From Xanthobacteraceae bacterium (GTDB taxonomy: Bacteria > Pseudomonadota > Alphaproteobacteria > Rhizobiales > Xanthobacteraceae): DNA of 64,000 bases. A program made the position numbers and the translations under genes. Where the stretch lies: the NCBI GenBank assembly GCA_031291475.1, contig JARLIY010000050.1, forward strand, positions 1 to 64,000. Direction: 5' to 3'. Below the pieces are notes generated by a model. That model saw nothing but the letters and a program-made list of their open reading frames with translations. It ran no database searches and was not told the origin of the DNA. Below, one piece after another: positions 47,141-58,947 of this stretch (position 1 is the stretch's first letter; every line of letters starts with the position of its first letter).

Positions 47141-47533
47141 ATGATAAAAATCATCTATCTCCTGATCGGCTGCATCACTCTCGGTTTGATCGTGAGCGCA
47201 GGCGCGGCCTCTGCGCAGGACACGGCCTCTGCGCCGAGCGATGTGCCGGTGGTCGGCAATTACACCCAGAAACAGCCTTGCAAGGGCGATGGTAGCGATC
47301 CGCCCGAGCTCAAGGTCACCATTTCGCCCCAGGGCATCGATTCCAAGATGGGTCCCTGCACGTTTCTCGACCATTCGGTCGACGGCAAGAAGTTCAAAGC
47401 CCAAATCGAATGTAAATTGCCCGCGGGCCTGTTAATGAGCGACATCACGTTCACGATGAAGACCGACAACATCATCGAATTTGTCGACCGCGATCAGACT
47501 TACAAAGCGACCCTCTATCGCTGCCCGCAATAA
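47141..47533 (+). CDS. Exported hypothetical protein
   Basis: 130 residues with a signal peptide (YLLIGCITLGLIVSAGAASA cut before QD). The mature part has three or four Cys (QPCKGDGSD, GPCTFLDHS, IECKLP, YRCPQ), probably two disulfides, and a beta-rich pattern. Unknown family. Single gene, weak ribosome binding site. Confidence 0.65.
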   Translation: MIKIIYLLIGCITLGLIVSAGAASAQDTASAPSDVPVVGNYTQKQPCKGDGSDPPELKVTISPQGIDSKMGPCTFLDHSVDGKKFKAQIECKLPAGLLMSDITFTMKTDNIIEFVDRDQTYKATLYRCPQ

Positions 47534-47611
47534 CCGGAGTGAAATTGCCCGCTGGCAAGGCCCGGATCGGTGGTAAGATGGTTTTAGGGAAGAAGCCACG
47601 GGGGTCCTGCC

Positions 47612-47839
47612 ATGCTTCGATACGCCGTCGCCGCCGCAATGTTGGCGGTCTTGTTGCCTACGACGCCGTCCTTTGCGATCACGGCGAAGGATAAAATGGC
47701 GACCTGCAAGTTCGGCGCCGACGACCAGAAGCTTTTGGGCAAGGCACGCGCGGCTTTCATGAAGAAGTGCATGTCCAACAAAGACGATCCGCGCGGCGCA
47801 CCCATGGCCACGCCGCCGAGCGCGCCGCCGCCGCGCTGA
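47612..47839 (+). CDS. PsiF-family small exported protein
   Basis: 75 residues. Signal peptide, then one PsiF repeat: KMATCKFGADDQKLLGKARA and AFMKKCMSNK with the two Cys. PsiF is named for phosphate-starvation induction in E. coli, but its role is unknown. The C-terminus is Pro-rich. Short but well matched. Confidence 0.7.
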   Translation: MLRYAVAAAMLAVLLPTTPSFAITAKDKMATCKFGADDQKLLGKARAAFMKKCMSNKDDPRGAPMATPPSAPPPR

Positions 47840-47929
47840 ACGCGGCTGGCTTCGTCCTACCGATCTGACCGTCTGTCAAACGTCATCGGCACGGTGTGCC
47901 GGCTTTTGTGATTGAGGGGGATACGTTCG

Positions 47930-48136
47930 ATGAAAATGCTCGCTTATCTGCTCGCCATTATCTGCATTATCGCCGCCGTGATGTATTTCGTCATCCCGGC
48001 CGGCTCGTTGCCGACATTCATGCCGGGTTATCAGGCGCATTCGGATCATATTCACAAGACGCACGCGATTGCCGCAGTCGTGGCCGCCGTCATTCTGTTC
48101 GTGATCGGCTGGTTTATCGGCCGCGACCGCCGCTGA
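47930..48136 (+). CDS. Small two-segment membrane protein
   Basis: 68 residues with two hydrophobic segments (AYLLAIICIIAAVMYFVIPA and IAAVVAAVILFVIGWFIG) joined by a His-rich loop (HSDHIHKTH). Start 47930 follows GAGGGGGAT; an upstream start is less likely. Function unknown. Confidence 0.65.
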   Translation: MKMLAYLLAIICIIAAVMYFVIPAGSLPTFMPGYQAHSDHIHKTHAIAAVVAAVILFVIGWFIGRDRR

Positions 48137-48169
48137 AGGCGATTTTCCGCGCGCCGGTCGGCATCCCCG

Positions 48170-48580
48170 TCAGGGGGCGGCGCGCAGTTTGCGCTGCACC
48201 CGCTCGTCGAAGCGCGCCACGCTGACCACCACGCGCTGGTGCGTGCCGCCGCCGATCGCCTCGACCACATCGCGGGCCTCGACGCGGAAGGTGATTGTGC
48301 GCCCTTCTACGCGCAGAACCTCGGCCGTCGCCGTGACCGTTAGGCCGACCGGGGTGGCCGCGATGTGGCTCACGTCGAGGTGGATGCCGAGACTTTGATG
48401 GCCCGGAGGCAGCAGGTGCTCGACCGCGTTGAGCGCGGCGGCTTCGATTACGTTGATCATCACCGGCGTCGCAAGCACGGCGACGCGCCCGGAGCCGACA
48501 AAGGGGGCCGTGTGCTCGGGCCCGACGACGATTTGCGCGCTTCCCGTGAGGCCGGAATGAATGCGCGTGAGGTCGACCAT
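48170..48580 (-). CDS. Hotdog thioesterase (FlK-like)
   Basis: 136 residues like fluoroacetyl-CoA thioesterase and related acyl-CoA thioesterases: VLATPVMINVIEAAALNAVE (active-site helix with Glu), LDVSHIAATPVGLTVTATAE and VEGRTITFRVEARD. The true substrate is unknown; most homologues are not fluoroacetate enzymes. Divergent from the MaoC gene. Confidence 0.75.
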   Translation of the reverse strand: MVDLTRIHSGLTGSAQIVVGPEHTAPFVGSGRVAVLATPVMINVIEAAALNAVEHLLPPGHQSLGIHLDVSHIAATPVGLTVTATAEVLRVEGRTITFRVEARDVVEAIGGGTHQRVVVSVARFDERVQRKLRAAP

Positions 48581-48700
48581 AGTGGCTCCGCGTGCGCTGG
48601 GGACGCAAATGCCAAATTCACGATGCGCTCCCTGACGCGCTCATTGGCCAATCCCGGTCCAAATGTCTAGCTTGCCGGCCGGGGAGGGGCGCGGTCCAAT

Positions 48701-49189
48701 GTGCCCATGAGCCACCCGCCGTCCACTCTGCCGCCGCTGCGCACGTTGTTCTTCGAGGACCTGTCGGTCGGCATGACCGAGCGGCTCGCCAAGACCGCGG
48801 CCTCCTCCGACGTGGTCGGCTTCGCCCAACTGACCGGAGACCGCAATCCGATCCATCTCTCGGAGCATTTCGCCGCCAAGACCGCGTTCGGCCGGCGCAT
48901 CGCTCACGGGCTCTATACCGCAAGCCTGATCTCGGCGGTGCTCGGCACGCGGCTGCCCGGCCCGGGCGCCATCTATATTTCGCAGACGCTGAATTTCCGC
49001 GCGCCGGTCAAGATCGGCGACACGGTCGTAGTCACGGTGACCGTCGCCGAGCTCATTCCGGAAAGGTCGCGCGCGCGGCTATCCTGCCTATGCGAGGTCG
49101 GCGGCGAGGTGGTGCTGGACGGCGAAGCGCTGGTGAAGGTGCCGAGCGGCAAATCGGGCAAGGGCAAGCGCCCCGTACTTCGTTTATGA
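48701..49189 (+). CDS. MaoC-family (R)-specific enoyl-CoA hydratase
   Basis: 162 residues. Hotdog hydratase with the active-site motif FAQLTGDRNPIHLSEHFAA (Asp and His) and GRRIAHGLYTASLISAVLG. Similar to PhaJ, which feeds (R)-3-hydroxyacyl-CoA to polyhydroxyalkanoate synthesis. GTG 48701 is spaced well from GGGGAGGGG; an ATG two codons later is the alternative. The C-terminus is basic. Confidence 0.82.
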   Translation: MPMSHPPSTLPPLRTLFFEDLSVGMTERLAKTAASSDVVGFAQLTGDRNPIHLSEHFAAKTAFGRRIAHGLYTASLISAVLGTRLPGPGAIYISQTLNFRAPVKIGDTVVVTVTVAELIPERSRARLSCLCEVGGEVVLDGEALVKVPSGKSGKGKRPVLRL

Positions 49190-49285
49190 ATGGCTCCGTT
49201 TATGAATCTGCTGCGACTGTGAACAAAAACATGCAGGGTGGGCCGAGCGCCGCTCAACCCATCCCGCTTTTGCGCATCACGCCAC

Positions 49286-50325
49286 TTAAGCCGCCGCGCT
49301 GACCTTGCCGGACTTCGGCACCGAGGCGATGGTCTTGAGCACCCGCGAAGCGATCTGGTACGGCTCGCCTTGCGAATTCGGCCGGCGATCTTCCAGATAA
49401 CCGCGGTAGCCGTTGTTGACGAAAGAGTGCGGCACGCGGATCGAGGCGCCGCGGTGGGCGACGCCGAAGGTGAAGTCGCCGATCGCCGCGGCTCGTGCTT
49501 GCCGGTCAGCCGCAGATGGTTGTCCGGGCCGTAGACCGCGATGTGCTCCTCGCGGCTGGCCGCGAACGCCTTCATCAGCGCTTCGAAATATTCCTTGCCG
49601 CCGACCTCGCGCATATAGGTGGTGGAGAAGTTGCAATGCATGCCCGAGCCGTTCCAGTCGGTGTCGCCGAGCGGCTTGCAGTGCAGCTCGACGTCGACGC
49701 CGTATTTCTCGGTCAAGCGGAACATCAGATAGCGGGCCATCCACATTTCGTCGGCGGCCTTCTTCGAGCCCTTGCCGAAAATCTGGAATTCCCACTGGTC
49801 CTTCGCTACCTCGGCATTGATGCCTTCGTGGTTGATGCCGGCGGCGAGACAAAGATCGAGATGCTCCTCGACCATTTTGCGGGCGATGTCGCCGACATTC
49901 TTGTAGCCGACGCCGGTGTAATAGGGGCCCTGCGGCGCCGGATAGCCGCTCACCGGGAAGCCGAGCGGGCGGCCGTCCTTGTAGAAGAAATATTCCTGCT
50001 CGAAGCCGAACCAGACGCCGGGATCGTCGAGGATGGTGGCGCGCGCGTTCGAGGGATGCGCCGTCTTGCCGTCGGGCAACATGACCTCGCACGTGACGAG
50101 GACACCGTTGGTCCGCGCTGCGTCCGGATAGACGGCCACGGGCTTGAGGATGCAATCCGAATTATGCCCCTCGGCCTGCATGGTCGAAGAGCCGTCGAAG
50201 CCCCACAGCGGAAGCTGTTCGACCGTCGGGAACGCGTCGAAGTCCTTGAGCTGGGTCTTGCCGCGCAGATTCGGCACCGGCTTGTGGCCGTCGAGCCAGA
50301 TGTATTCGAGCTTGTATTTCGTCAT
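49286..50325 (-). pseudogene. glnII: Glutamine synthetase type II (eukaryotic-type), one-base frameshift
   Basis: A near-complete GSII of about 345 residues: YKLEYIWLDGHKPVPNLRGK, LPLWGFDGSSTMQAEGHNSD, GFEQEYFFYKDGRPLGFP and GDTDWNGSGMHCNFSTTYMR. After KHE (49492) the frame breaks; the next frame continues GDFTFGVAHRGASIRVPHSF, NNGYRGYLEDRRPNSQGEPY and ends at 49286. Restoring one base between 49491 and 49492 (GAG-xCC-GCG) joins them. As sequenced, the catalytic Arg region is lost. Since GSII genes are conserved in rhizobia, a sequence error is as likely as inactivation. Adjacent divergent DUF2735 gene. Confidence 0.88.
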
Positions 50326-50693
50326 GGTGATCCTTCTCGGCGTTTTCTTCAGGATGCGTCAGACCGAAGCGTTTGAGTCAGGGTATGCCGATACGCCCAC
50401 TGCCGCGAAAAACGGCGGACGCGGCCTCCGGACGTTTTTTAAGCATTTAATTTAATATGCCAAGCGGCGCGCCGGCGGCCCACGGCCAGGGAGCGCACGG
50501 CGGCGCAGCAATTTTTCATCGGCCGGATGCGGGAAGAATGAGCAAAAACACGGATGCACATATTGTAGCCATGCGCTGATTTCTTGTGAGGCATTCCAGG
50601 CAAAGGGCGGAGCAAGGCGTTATATTAGGACCAACGGACTCAGACTGATTGATGCGCGCATCGATTCGCGCGCGCGGCGAAGGAGCCGAAGAA
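50326..50693. other. glnII / DUF2735 divergent promoter region
   Basis: A gene-free 368-base region between divergent genes. AGAAGGA just before glnII is its ribosome binding site. AT-rich stretches near 50,440-50,456 could hold promoters. No sigma-54 site with correct spacing was found on the glnII side. Confidence 0.45.
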
Positions 50694-50921
50694 ATGACGA
50701 CGAATTTTTCCGGAGCGCCCGAAGTTTCCGGCTCGGCCAGGATCTATCAATTCCCGCCACGCGGCCGATTTGCCGCCGGCCAAGGCAGCCAAGGCGATGC
50801 TTCCGCGCCGGCAGCGAATGTTCAGCTGCCGCGCGGCATCCGCATTGCTTCCGGCAGCGGCTGGTATCACGACGCGGCGATTCAAGAAGCGATCAAGGCC
50901 GAGCGCGCCGGCAAGAACTAG
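50694..50921 (+). CDS. DUF2735 protein
   Basis: 75 residues. The pattern ARIYQFPPRGR, QLPRGIRIASGSGWYHDAAI and QEAIKAERAGKN is typical of DUF2735, a short rhizobial protein usually encoded next to glnII, as here. ATG 50694 follows AAGGAG. A nitrogen-related role is suggested only by this recurring neighbourhood. Confidence 0.8.
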   Translation: MTTNFSGAPEVSGSARIYQFPPRGRFAAGQGSQGDASAPAANVQLPRGIRIASGSGWYHDAAIQEAIKAERAGKN

Positions 50922-51002
50922 CTTTCGCATTCTTGCCCGCACGGATTTGCTCGGGAAGCCTCGTGTAAGCTCCCAAAAGCAGCGGCTCGCAAAATGCCTC
51001 AT
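50922..51002 (-). pseudogene. RelE/ParE-like toxin N-terminal remnant
   Basis: Begins with ATG overlapping the antitoxin stop (ATGA). The first residues, [20 protein letters not shown], resemble the start of small RelE-superfamily toxins that accompany this antitoxin family. Similarity stops within about 27 codons, where the DUF2735 gene (opposite strand) begins. The toxin gene seems cut off. Confidence 0.5.
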
Positions 51003-51196
51003 AGCTCGCGGGCGCGGCCCTGGCGGAAATCGTCGACGGCCTGATCGGCCATTCCGTCGAGCTTGCCGGATTTAGCGTCGCGCTCGATCTTCTGGTCGAA
51101 GCGCGCGGCATCAAACGCGTCGAACCAGGCGCGGAATTTCGCGAACTGATCGGGCGGCAGCCTGGCAACGGCATTTTCGATATCTTTAATGGTCAT
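50999..51196 (-). CDS. Orphan antitoxin-like protein
   Basis: 65 residues ([60 protein letters not shown]). This pattern is familiar from type II antitoxins encoded just before RelE-like toxins. It likely has an N-terminal dimerising region and a C-terminal toxin-binding helix. Its partner is a remnant. It lies divergent from the dus gene. Confidence 0.65.
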   Translation of the reverse strand: MTIKDIENAVARLPPDQFAKFRAWFDAFDAARFDQKIERDAKSGKLDGMADQAVDDFRQGRAREL

Positions 51197-51244
51197 GACG
51201 CGTATATATTCCAATCTCGCAGCCCGGAAATCGTAAAGACCCCC

Positions 51245-52279
51245 ATGCACACCCTCTCCGTCGGCCCGATCGCTTTGCCCAACCCGGTGCTGCTCGCGCC
51301 GATGTCGGGCGTGACCGACGCGCCGTTCCGCCGCCAGGCCGCGGCTTTGGGCGCGGGCCTCGTCATCTCGGAAATGACGGCGTGCGCGGCGCTCGCCGAA
51401 GGCAAGCGCATCGCCCGCCGCCGCGTCGAAGACCACGGCGCCGGCCTGCATGTCGTGCAGCTCGCCGGCTGCGAAGCCTACTGGATGGCGGAGGGGGCGC
51501 GCATCGCCGAGGATTCCGGCGCCGCGATCGTCGATATCAATATGGGTTGCCCGGCCAAGCACGTCACCAACGGCGCCTCGGGCTCGGCACTGATGCGCGA
51601 TCTCGATCATGCGCTGAGCCTGATCGAGGCGGTGGTGCGGGCGGTGCGCGTGCCGGTAACGCTGAAGATGCGGCTCGGCTGGGACGATGATTCCCGCAAT
51701 GCGCCGGCGCTGGCCCGCCGCGCCGAAGGAGCGGGCGTGCGGCTCGTCACGGTGCATGGCCGCACGCGCTGCCAGTTCTACAAAGGCCGCGCCGACTGGG
51801 CGGCCGTGCGCGCGGTCAAGGAGGCCGTGTCGATTCCCCTCGTCGTCAACGGCGACGTCGAAAGCTTCGCCGACGCCGACGCGGCGCTTGCGGCCTCGCA
51901 AGCCGACGCGGTGATGGTCGGCCGCGGCGCGCAGGGGCGGCCGTGGTTTCCCGGCCAGCTCGCGCGTTATCTTGCGACCGGCCGGGGCGAAAGCGCGCCC
52001 GTGCTCTCCGAACAGCTCGCGCTGGTCAACGCGCTCTATGGCGAGATGCTGGCGCATTACGGCATCGCCATCGGGCTTCGCCACGCCCGCAAGCATCTCG
52101 GCTGGGCGCTTGATACCGCCGCCGCCACCGCCGGCGCGCCGGCGCATGCGCTCAAGGAATGGCGCGGCCGCGTGCTCACCGCCACCGATCCGGCAACCGT
52201 CCTGCGCCTTCTCGCCCAAGCCTTCGACGTGTTCGGCGCCTTCGGCGGCCGGACGCAGCCTGACCTTGTGGCGGCATGA
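51245..52279 (+). CDS. dusB: tRNA-dihydrouridine synthase (DusB type)
   Basis: 344 residues. FMN-dependent TIM-barrel reductase of tRNA uridines. Seen: [40 protein letters not shown] with catalytic Cys, [28 protein letters not shown] and [14 protein letters not shown]-terminal tRNA-binding helical domain is present. In many alphaproteobacteria dusB leads ntrB-ntrC, which do not follow here. Confidence 0.92.
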   Translation: MHTLSVGPIALPNPVLLAPMSGVTDAPFRRQAAALGAGLVISEMTACAALAEGKRIARRRVEDHGAGLHVVQLAGCEAYWMAEGARIAEDSGAAIVDINMGCPAKHVTNGASGSALMRDLDHALSLIEAVVRAVRVPVTLKMRLGWDDDSRNAPALARRAEGAGVRLVTVHGRTRCQFYKGRADWAAVRAVKEAVSIPLVVNGDVESFADADAALAASQADAVMVGRGAQGRPWFPGQLARYLATGRGESAPVLSEQLALVNALYGEMLAHYGIAIGLRHARKHLGWALDTAAATAGAPAHALKEWRGRVLTATDPATVLRLLAQAFDVFGAFGGRTQPDLVAA

Positions 52280-52311
52280 AGGCGGATTCGTAAGAACGCC
52301 ATGCACGGAAC

Positions 52312-52785
52312 ATGAGCATGCGCAGGAGAGTGTTTGCGTCCACATTGGCGGCATCGATGCTGTTCTGCAGCGGCGCGTTGCTCGGCGCCGAGCCATTCGC
52401 CACCGCGGACGAAGCCAGGGCCATGCTCGAGCGCGCCGTCGCCGCGCTCAAGGACAACGAAGCCGACGCGCTGAAGGCCTTCAACGACGAGAAGAACAAA
52501 CAATTCCGCGACCGCGACCTTTACGTTTACTGCTTCAGCATGACCGACGGGAAATTCACCGCCTACCAGGAGCCCTTCCTGCTCGGCGCCGATATTCGCA
52601 AACTGAAGCTCTATGGCGAGCCGATGGGACAACAGGCCTTCGACCTGGCGCATGACGCCCCGGCAGGGAGCCTCGCGACCATCGCGTACAAGCTGCCGAA
52701 GCCGGGAACGAACACGCCGTCGCCGAAAGAAGCCTTACAGACGCGCGTCGGCGATCAGGCCTGCGGGGTCGCGTATTTCAAATAG
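52312..52785 (+). CDS. Exported single-Cache-domain protein
   Basis: 157 residues. Signal peptide (residues 1-26), then a Cache-like sensor domain: ADEARAMLERAVAALKDNEA, YVYCFSMTDGKFTAYQEPFL and YGEPMGQQ. Cache folds bind small ligands, often as chemoreceptor modules, but here there is no signalling domain, so it would be a free periplasmic binding protein. Confidence 0.7.
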   Translation: MSMRRRVFASTLAASMLFCSGALLGAEPFATADEARAMLERAVAALKDNEADALKAFNDEKNKQFRDRDLYVYCFSMTDGKFTAYQEPFLLGADIRKLKLYGEPMGQQAFDLAHDAPAGSLATIAYKLPKPGTNTPSPKEALQTRVGDQACGVAYFK

Positions 52786-52865
52786 CTAGTCGCCGCGTAG
52801 GTGGGTTAAGCCAAGCGAAACCCTCCGGCAAAAGCTCGGTGGGACGTGTCGTCGGGCCACTAATC

Positions 52866-53015
52866 TTTCCCTCTCCCCGATGGGGAGAGGGAGCCGAGCG
52901 GCGCCAGCCGCGAGGCGGGTGAGGGGGGCCAACCTCGAGGTCTGATCCCCTTACCCGCCACGCCTGCGCTCCTTCGGAGCTTCGGCGGGCGACTTCTCCC
53001 CACAGGGGAGAGGTG
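52866..53015. repeat. Compound palindromic intergenic repeat (about 150 bp)
   Basis: Two palindromic arms, CCCTCTCCCC-GAT-GGGGAGAGGG at the left and TTCTCCCC-ACA-GGGGAGA at the right, flank a GC-rich centre with CGGCGGGCG-type inverted pieces. Similar short elements lie at 26040, 26747 and inside uvrA at 55595. Their structure and spread suggest a mobile non-autonomous repeat family. Confidence 0.6.
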
Positions 53016-53039
53016 AAGAAGAACGACCGTGCGCCGATT

Positions 53040-53324
53040 TTATTTCAGTTGCGCGCAGACCGTCGGCAAAGCGGCCAGCGGCTTGACGTCCTTGCCGACC
53101 GGGGCAAACTCGAATTTGAGCAACGCGTCGCCTTGCAGCGGCGAGCACAGATAGGCCTCGGCGCCTTTTTGCAAAACCAGAACCGGCGTGCCCTTTTCGA
53201 CCATATAGCTCGCGCGGATTTCAAACCCGCTGGCCATCAGCTGGCCCGCCGTCACGGCTTGCTCAGCCGCCGCACCGTGCGTTGCCATCAACAACAAGGC
53301 GGCGAGCGCCTTCAAAAATCTCAT
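53040..53324 (-). CDS. Small exported hypothetical protein
   Basis: 94 residues: signal peptide (FLKALAALLLMATHGAAA, cut before EQ) and a compact domain with two Cys (AYLCSPL and PTVCAQL), probably one disulfide. Unknown family. Single minus-strand gene in front of the uvrA 3' end. Confidence 0.65.
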   Translation of the reverse strand: MRFLKALAALLLMATHGAAAEQAVTAGQLMASGFEIRASYMVEKGTPVLVLQKGAEAYLCSPLQGDALLKFEFAPVGKDVKPLAALPTVCAQLK

Positions 53325-53420
53325 TATTTGCCTCCGTCGACGTGCGGCAGGTAGCGCGTTCGCCGGGGCGTGACGCCATCCGCCTTCGTCCTGCGGGCTA
53401 TGGCGGACGAGGCACCGATC

Positions 53421-56477
<3,057 letters not shown>

Positions 56478-56503
56478 GAAAAAACCGGGCCCATGTTTCG
56501 ACC

Positions 56504-56518
56504 GAACATAGTGAGAAC
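56504..56518. promoter_or_regulatory. LexA (SOS) box of uvrA
   Basis: GAAC-ATAGTGA-GAAC, i.e. GTTC-N7-GTTC on the uvrA strand, a perfect alphaproteobacterial LexA operator 27 bases before the uvrA start. Confidence 0.85.
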
Positions 56519-56580
56519 GCGGCCGCTTCGCCAGTGCGCGGGCCGCGGTATTCCCGGGAAAAACGGCGTCGGCGACGCGC

Positions 56581-56613
56581 AAAACAAAAGCCCCGGGCGA
56601 AGGCCCGGGGCTT
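56581..56613 (-). terminator. Intrinsic terminator of the outer-membrane protein gene
   Basis: AAGCCCCGGGC (56588-56598) and GCCCGGGGCTT (56603-56613) form a perfect 11-bp stem around a four-base loop. On the minus strand TTTTGTTTT follows, which fits termination of the omp gene. Confidence 0.88.
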
Positions 56614-56640
56614 GGTTAGTCGGCGATCCGTGGCGCCGCT

Positions 56641-57273
56641 TTAGAAGCTGAACTTGTAGTTGATGCCCACCCGCGCGAGGCTCTCGGTGAATTTGGCGCT
56701 TCCGCCGCCAATTGATAGGCTGGGCACATCAACGTAAAGGTACTCGGCCTTGGCGGTCCAGTTTTGCGCCAGCGCGAATTCGATGCCGCCGCCGGCGGTC
56801 CACCCGGTCCCAGTCGCGGTAGCGCCCGGTATTTGGGCGTTGGCGAAGGCGCCGCCGCCCGTGAGATAGAGCAGGACGCGGTCGATGGCATAGCCGCCGC
56901 GGCCACGCACCGTGCCAATCCACCGGCTGTCGAATGTGCCACCGCCTGGAATATTGCCCGTAACTCCGGAATAATCGATGTCGCCTTCGATGCCGAACAC
57001 AAAAGCGCCGGCCTGGAAGTTAAAGCCGATCGTGGGGCCGACCAGGAAGCCGCTCGCGCTGAAGTTGGTAAATCCAGTCGGCGCCACGTTACCGAAGGCG
57101 TATCCGGCGTTAACACCGAAATAGATGCCGCCCCAATTGTAATAGGGCACTGCGACCGGCACGTAGGTTGCCGGGGCCCGGGGCGGTGGCGGCATCGGCT
57201 GCGGCAAGTCTGCTGCGAGCGCAGGTCCCCCGATTGCAAGCGCGAACGCTCCAGCAATCCAAATCCGCTTCAT
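56641..57273 (-). CDS. Outer-membrane beta-barrel protein (Omp25/Omp31-like)
   Basis: 210 residues. Signal peptide (RIWIAGAFALAIGGPALAAD), Pro-rich linker, then alternating beta strands of a small eight-stranded barrel (YYNWGGIYFGVNAGYAFG, FVFGIEGDIDYSG, GGGIEFALAQNWTAKAEYLY) ending in the terminal NYKFSF with C-terminal Phe. ATG 57273 follows GGAGAGGCG. It lies between uvrA and ssb, which are more often adjacent. Confidence 0.87.
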   Translation of the reverse strand: MKRIWIAGAFALAIGGPALAADLPQPMPPPPRAPATYVPVAVPYYNWGGIYFGVNAGYAFGNVAPTGFTNFSASGFLVGPTIGFNFQAGAFVFGIEGDIDYSGVTGNIPGGGTFDSRWIGTVRGRGGYAIDRVLLYLTGGGAFANAQIPGATATGTGWTAGGGIEFALAQNWTAKAEYLYVDVPSLSIGGGSAKFTESLARVGINYKFSF

Positions 57274-57798
57274 GCGCCTCTCCTTATCGGTCACGCCACG
57301 TTGCGTTGTTGATCGTCGGCATGACGCCTTTACTGCCCCGCCATCGCGCAAATCACTAACTGATTGCGCTCGATTAAAGTGTCACCCAAAGGCAACAACG
57401 AGCGACAAATGACCCACCGAATCTGCCCATAATATGTCGCAATCTGATTAATGTCAGATTGTCATTCGAAAGGTTTCCGCCACACGTCCGCGTGAAGCTT
57501 GGTTAACCGCGGCGCCAGAATCGGACGAAACGGAACCGGCGCCGGCCCGACATTCCCGTCACGGTTCTAAGATTTGGTTAATAATCGCTTGCCGGGCGGG
57601 GGATAGCCCTTGCATCCCACTTGCAATCATGGCGAGAACAAACTAAGAACATAATGCGCAAGGCCGGTCCGCGCGGCCCTATGCGGTGGATAACGCCGGT
57701 CGCGCTTGAATTGGCGGCTGGATCGCCCTTGCGGGGGACCACTCCGGCACTAGGGTGGGCGGCTGGCGCGGGAAGCGTGAAATCAAACGGAGCGTGTG
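57274..57798. other. omp-ssb intergenic region
   Basis: A 525-base gene-free region containing the ssb LexA box (57636-57650) and the divergent promoters of the omp and ssb genes. An open frame overlapping the ssb leader has no family similarity. Confidence 0.5.
57636..57650. promoter_or_regulatory. LexA (SOS) box upstream of ssb
   Basis: GAAC-AAACTAA-GAAC, a perfect GTTC-N7-GTTC-type operator, 148 bases before the ssb ATG. The second SOS box of the region. Confidence 0.75.
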
Positions 57799-58311
57799 AT
57801 GGCGGGAAGCGTCAACAAAGTGATCCTAATCGGCAATCTGGGCGCCGATCCCGAAATTCGTCGCACCCAGGATGGCCGCCCGGTGGCCAATCTGCGCCTG
57901 GCGACGTCGGATTCGTGGAAGGACAAGACCACTGGCGAGCGCAAGGAAAAGACCGAGTGGCATCGGGTCGTCATCTTCAACGAAAATCTGTGCCGGATCG
58001 CCGAGCAATATCTGAAGAAAGGCTCGAAGGTTTACATCGAGGGCGCGCTGCAAACCCGGAAATGGCAGGACCAATCGGGGCAGGACCGCTACTCGACCGA
58101 AGTGGTGCTGCAAGGCTTCCGCGGCGAGCTGACGCTGCTCGATCGCGCCGGCAGCGCAGGCGGCGCCGGCGGTGGTGGCGGCGGCGATTTCGGCGCTGAC
58201 GATGCCGGCGGCGAGTTCGGCTCGCCCGGACCGACACGCAAGGTGGCGGCCGCGGCAGGCGCCGGGGCCAGAAGCCCGCGCGGCGACATGGACGACGAGA
58301 TTCCATTTTAG
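57799..58311 (+). CDS. ssb: Single-stranded DNA-binding protein
   Basis: 170 residues. OB fold ([70 protein letters not shown]), a Gly-rich disordered linker and the acidic DMDDEIPF tip that recruits repair and replication partners. ATG 57799 is chosen over the adjoining GTG. A LexA box upstream suggests SOS control. Confidence 0.97.
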   Translation: MAGSVNKVILIGNLGADPEIRRTQDGRPVANLRLATSDSWKDKTTGERKEKTEWHRVVIFNENLCRIAEQYLKKGSKVYIEGALQTRKWQDQSGQDRYSTEVVLQGFRGELTLLDRAGSAGGAGGGGGGDFGADDAGGEFGSPGPTRKVAAAAGAGARSPRGDMDDEIPF

Positions 58312-58462
58312 CGCACGACGTCGTGTTTGGCCGATGAGAGCCAGGGGCGCGTTGCCCCGCTCATTCCCGCGACCCACCTGCGCTCGGCTCTGCGAGCTAC
58401 GGCGGGTTTGAGTCCGCCGAAGCATGGAGTGCGTAGGCGGAAAGCGGGAATCCAGTTCTCCG

Positions 58463-58942
58463 ATGATCGACCTCATCCTCGCCATCAAATTCGTGCATCT
58501 GGTCGCCGCGGCGGCGATGCTCGGCACCTGGCTCGGCGTGGCGGTGTTCATGCAGCTCGCCGATCGCTCCGGCAATACCTCTGTGGTGGCGCTGACCGCG
58601 CGCTTCGCCGTCAGCGTCGAGAAGATCGTGATGATCGCCGCCATCGCCTTGCAGCCGGTCAGCGGCATTCCGCTGGCCTTCGCCATCGGCTTTTCTCCCT
58701 TCGACGAATTCTGGCTCGTGCTGTCGCTCGTGCTATACGTGGTCGTCGTAGCGGCATGGTTTGCGGTGCTGCGCACCGAGATCCGGATTCGCGATCTGAC
58801 GCGACAGGCCGCGCTGGACGCCGTGCCGCTTCCGGCCGAGTACCACCGCCTGTTTCGCCGCTATAGCGTGCTGGTCTGGCCGGCCCTTGCCGGCATGGTG
58901 GTGCTGTTCCTGTTGATGACCTGGCAGCCGCGGCTGTCGTGA
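58463..58942 (+). CDS. DUF2269 integral membrane protein
   Basis: 159 residues, four hydrophobic segments (IKFVHLVAAAAMLGTWLGVA, MIAAIALQPVSGIPLAFAIG, LVLSLVLYVVVVAAWFAVL and VLVWPALAGMVVLFLL) in the DUF2269 pattern. Start 58463 skips an unlike N-terminal frame. Function unknown. Convergent with marC. Confidence 0.75.
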   Translation: MIDLILAIKFVHLVAAAAMLGTWLGVAVFMQLADRSGNTSVVALTARFAVSVEKIVMIAAIALQPVSGIPLAFAIGFSPFDEFWLVLSLVLYVVVVAAWFAVLRTEIRIRDLTRQAALDAVPLPAEYHRLFRRYSVLVWPALAGMVVLFLLMTWQPRLS

Positions 58943-58947
58943 TCGGA

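Noticed and set aside
50640-51002. Full 120-residue toxin partner of the antitoxin
   Set aside because: Most of the frame is antisense to the DUF2735 gene and loses toxin similarity after about 27 codons.
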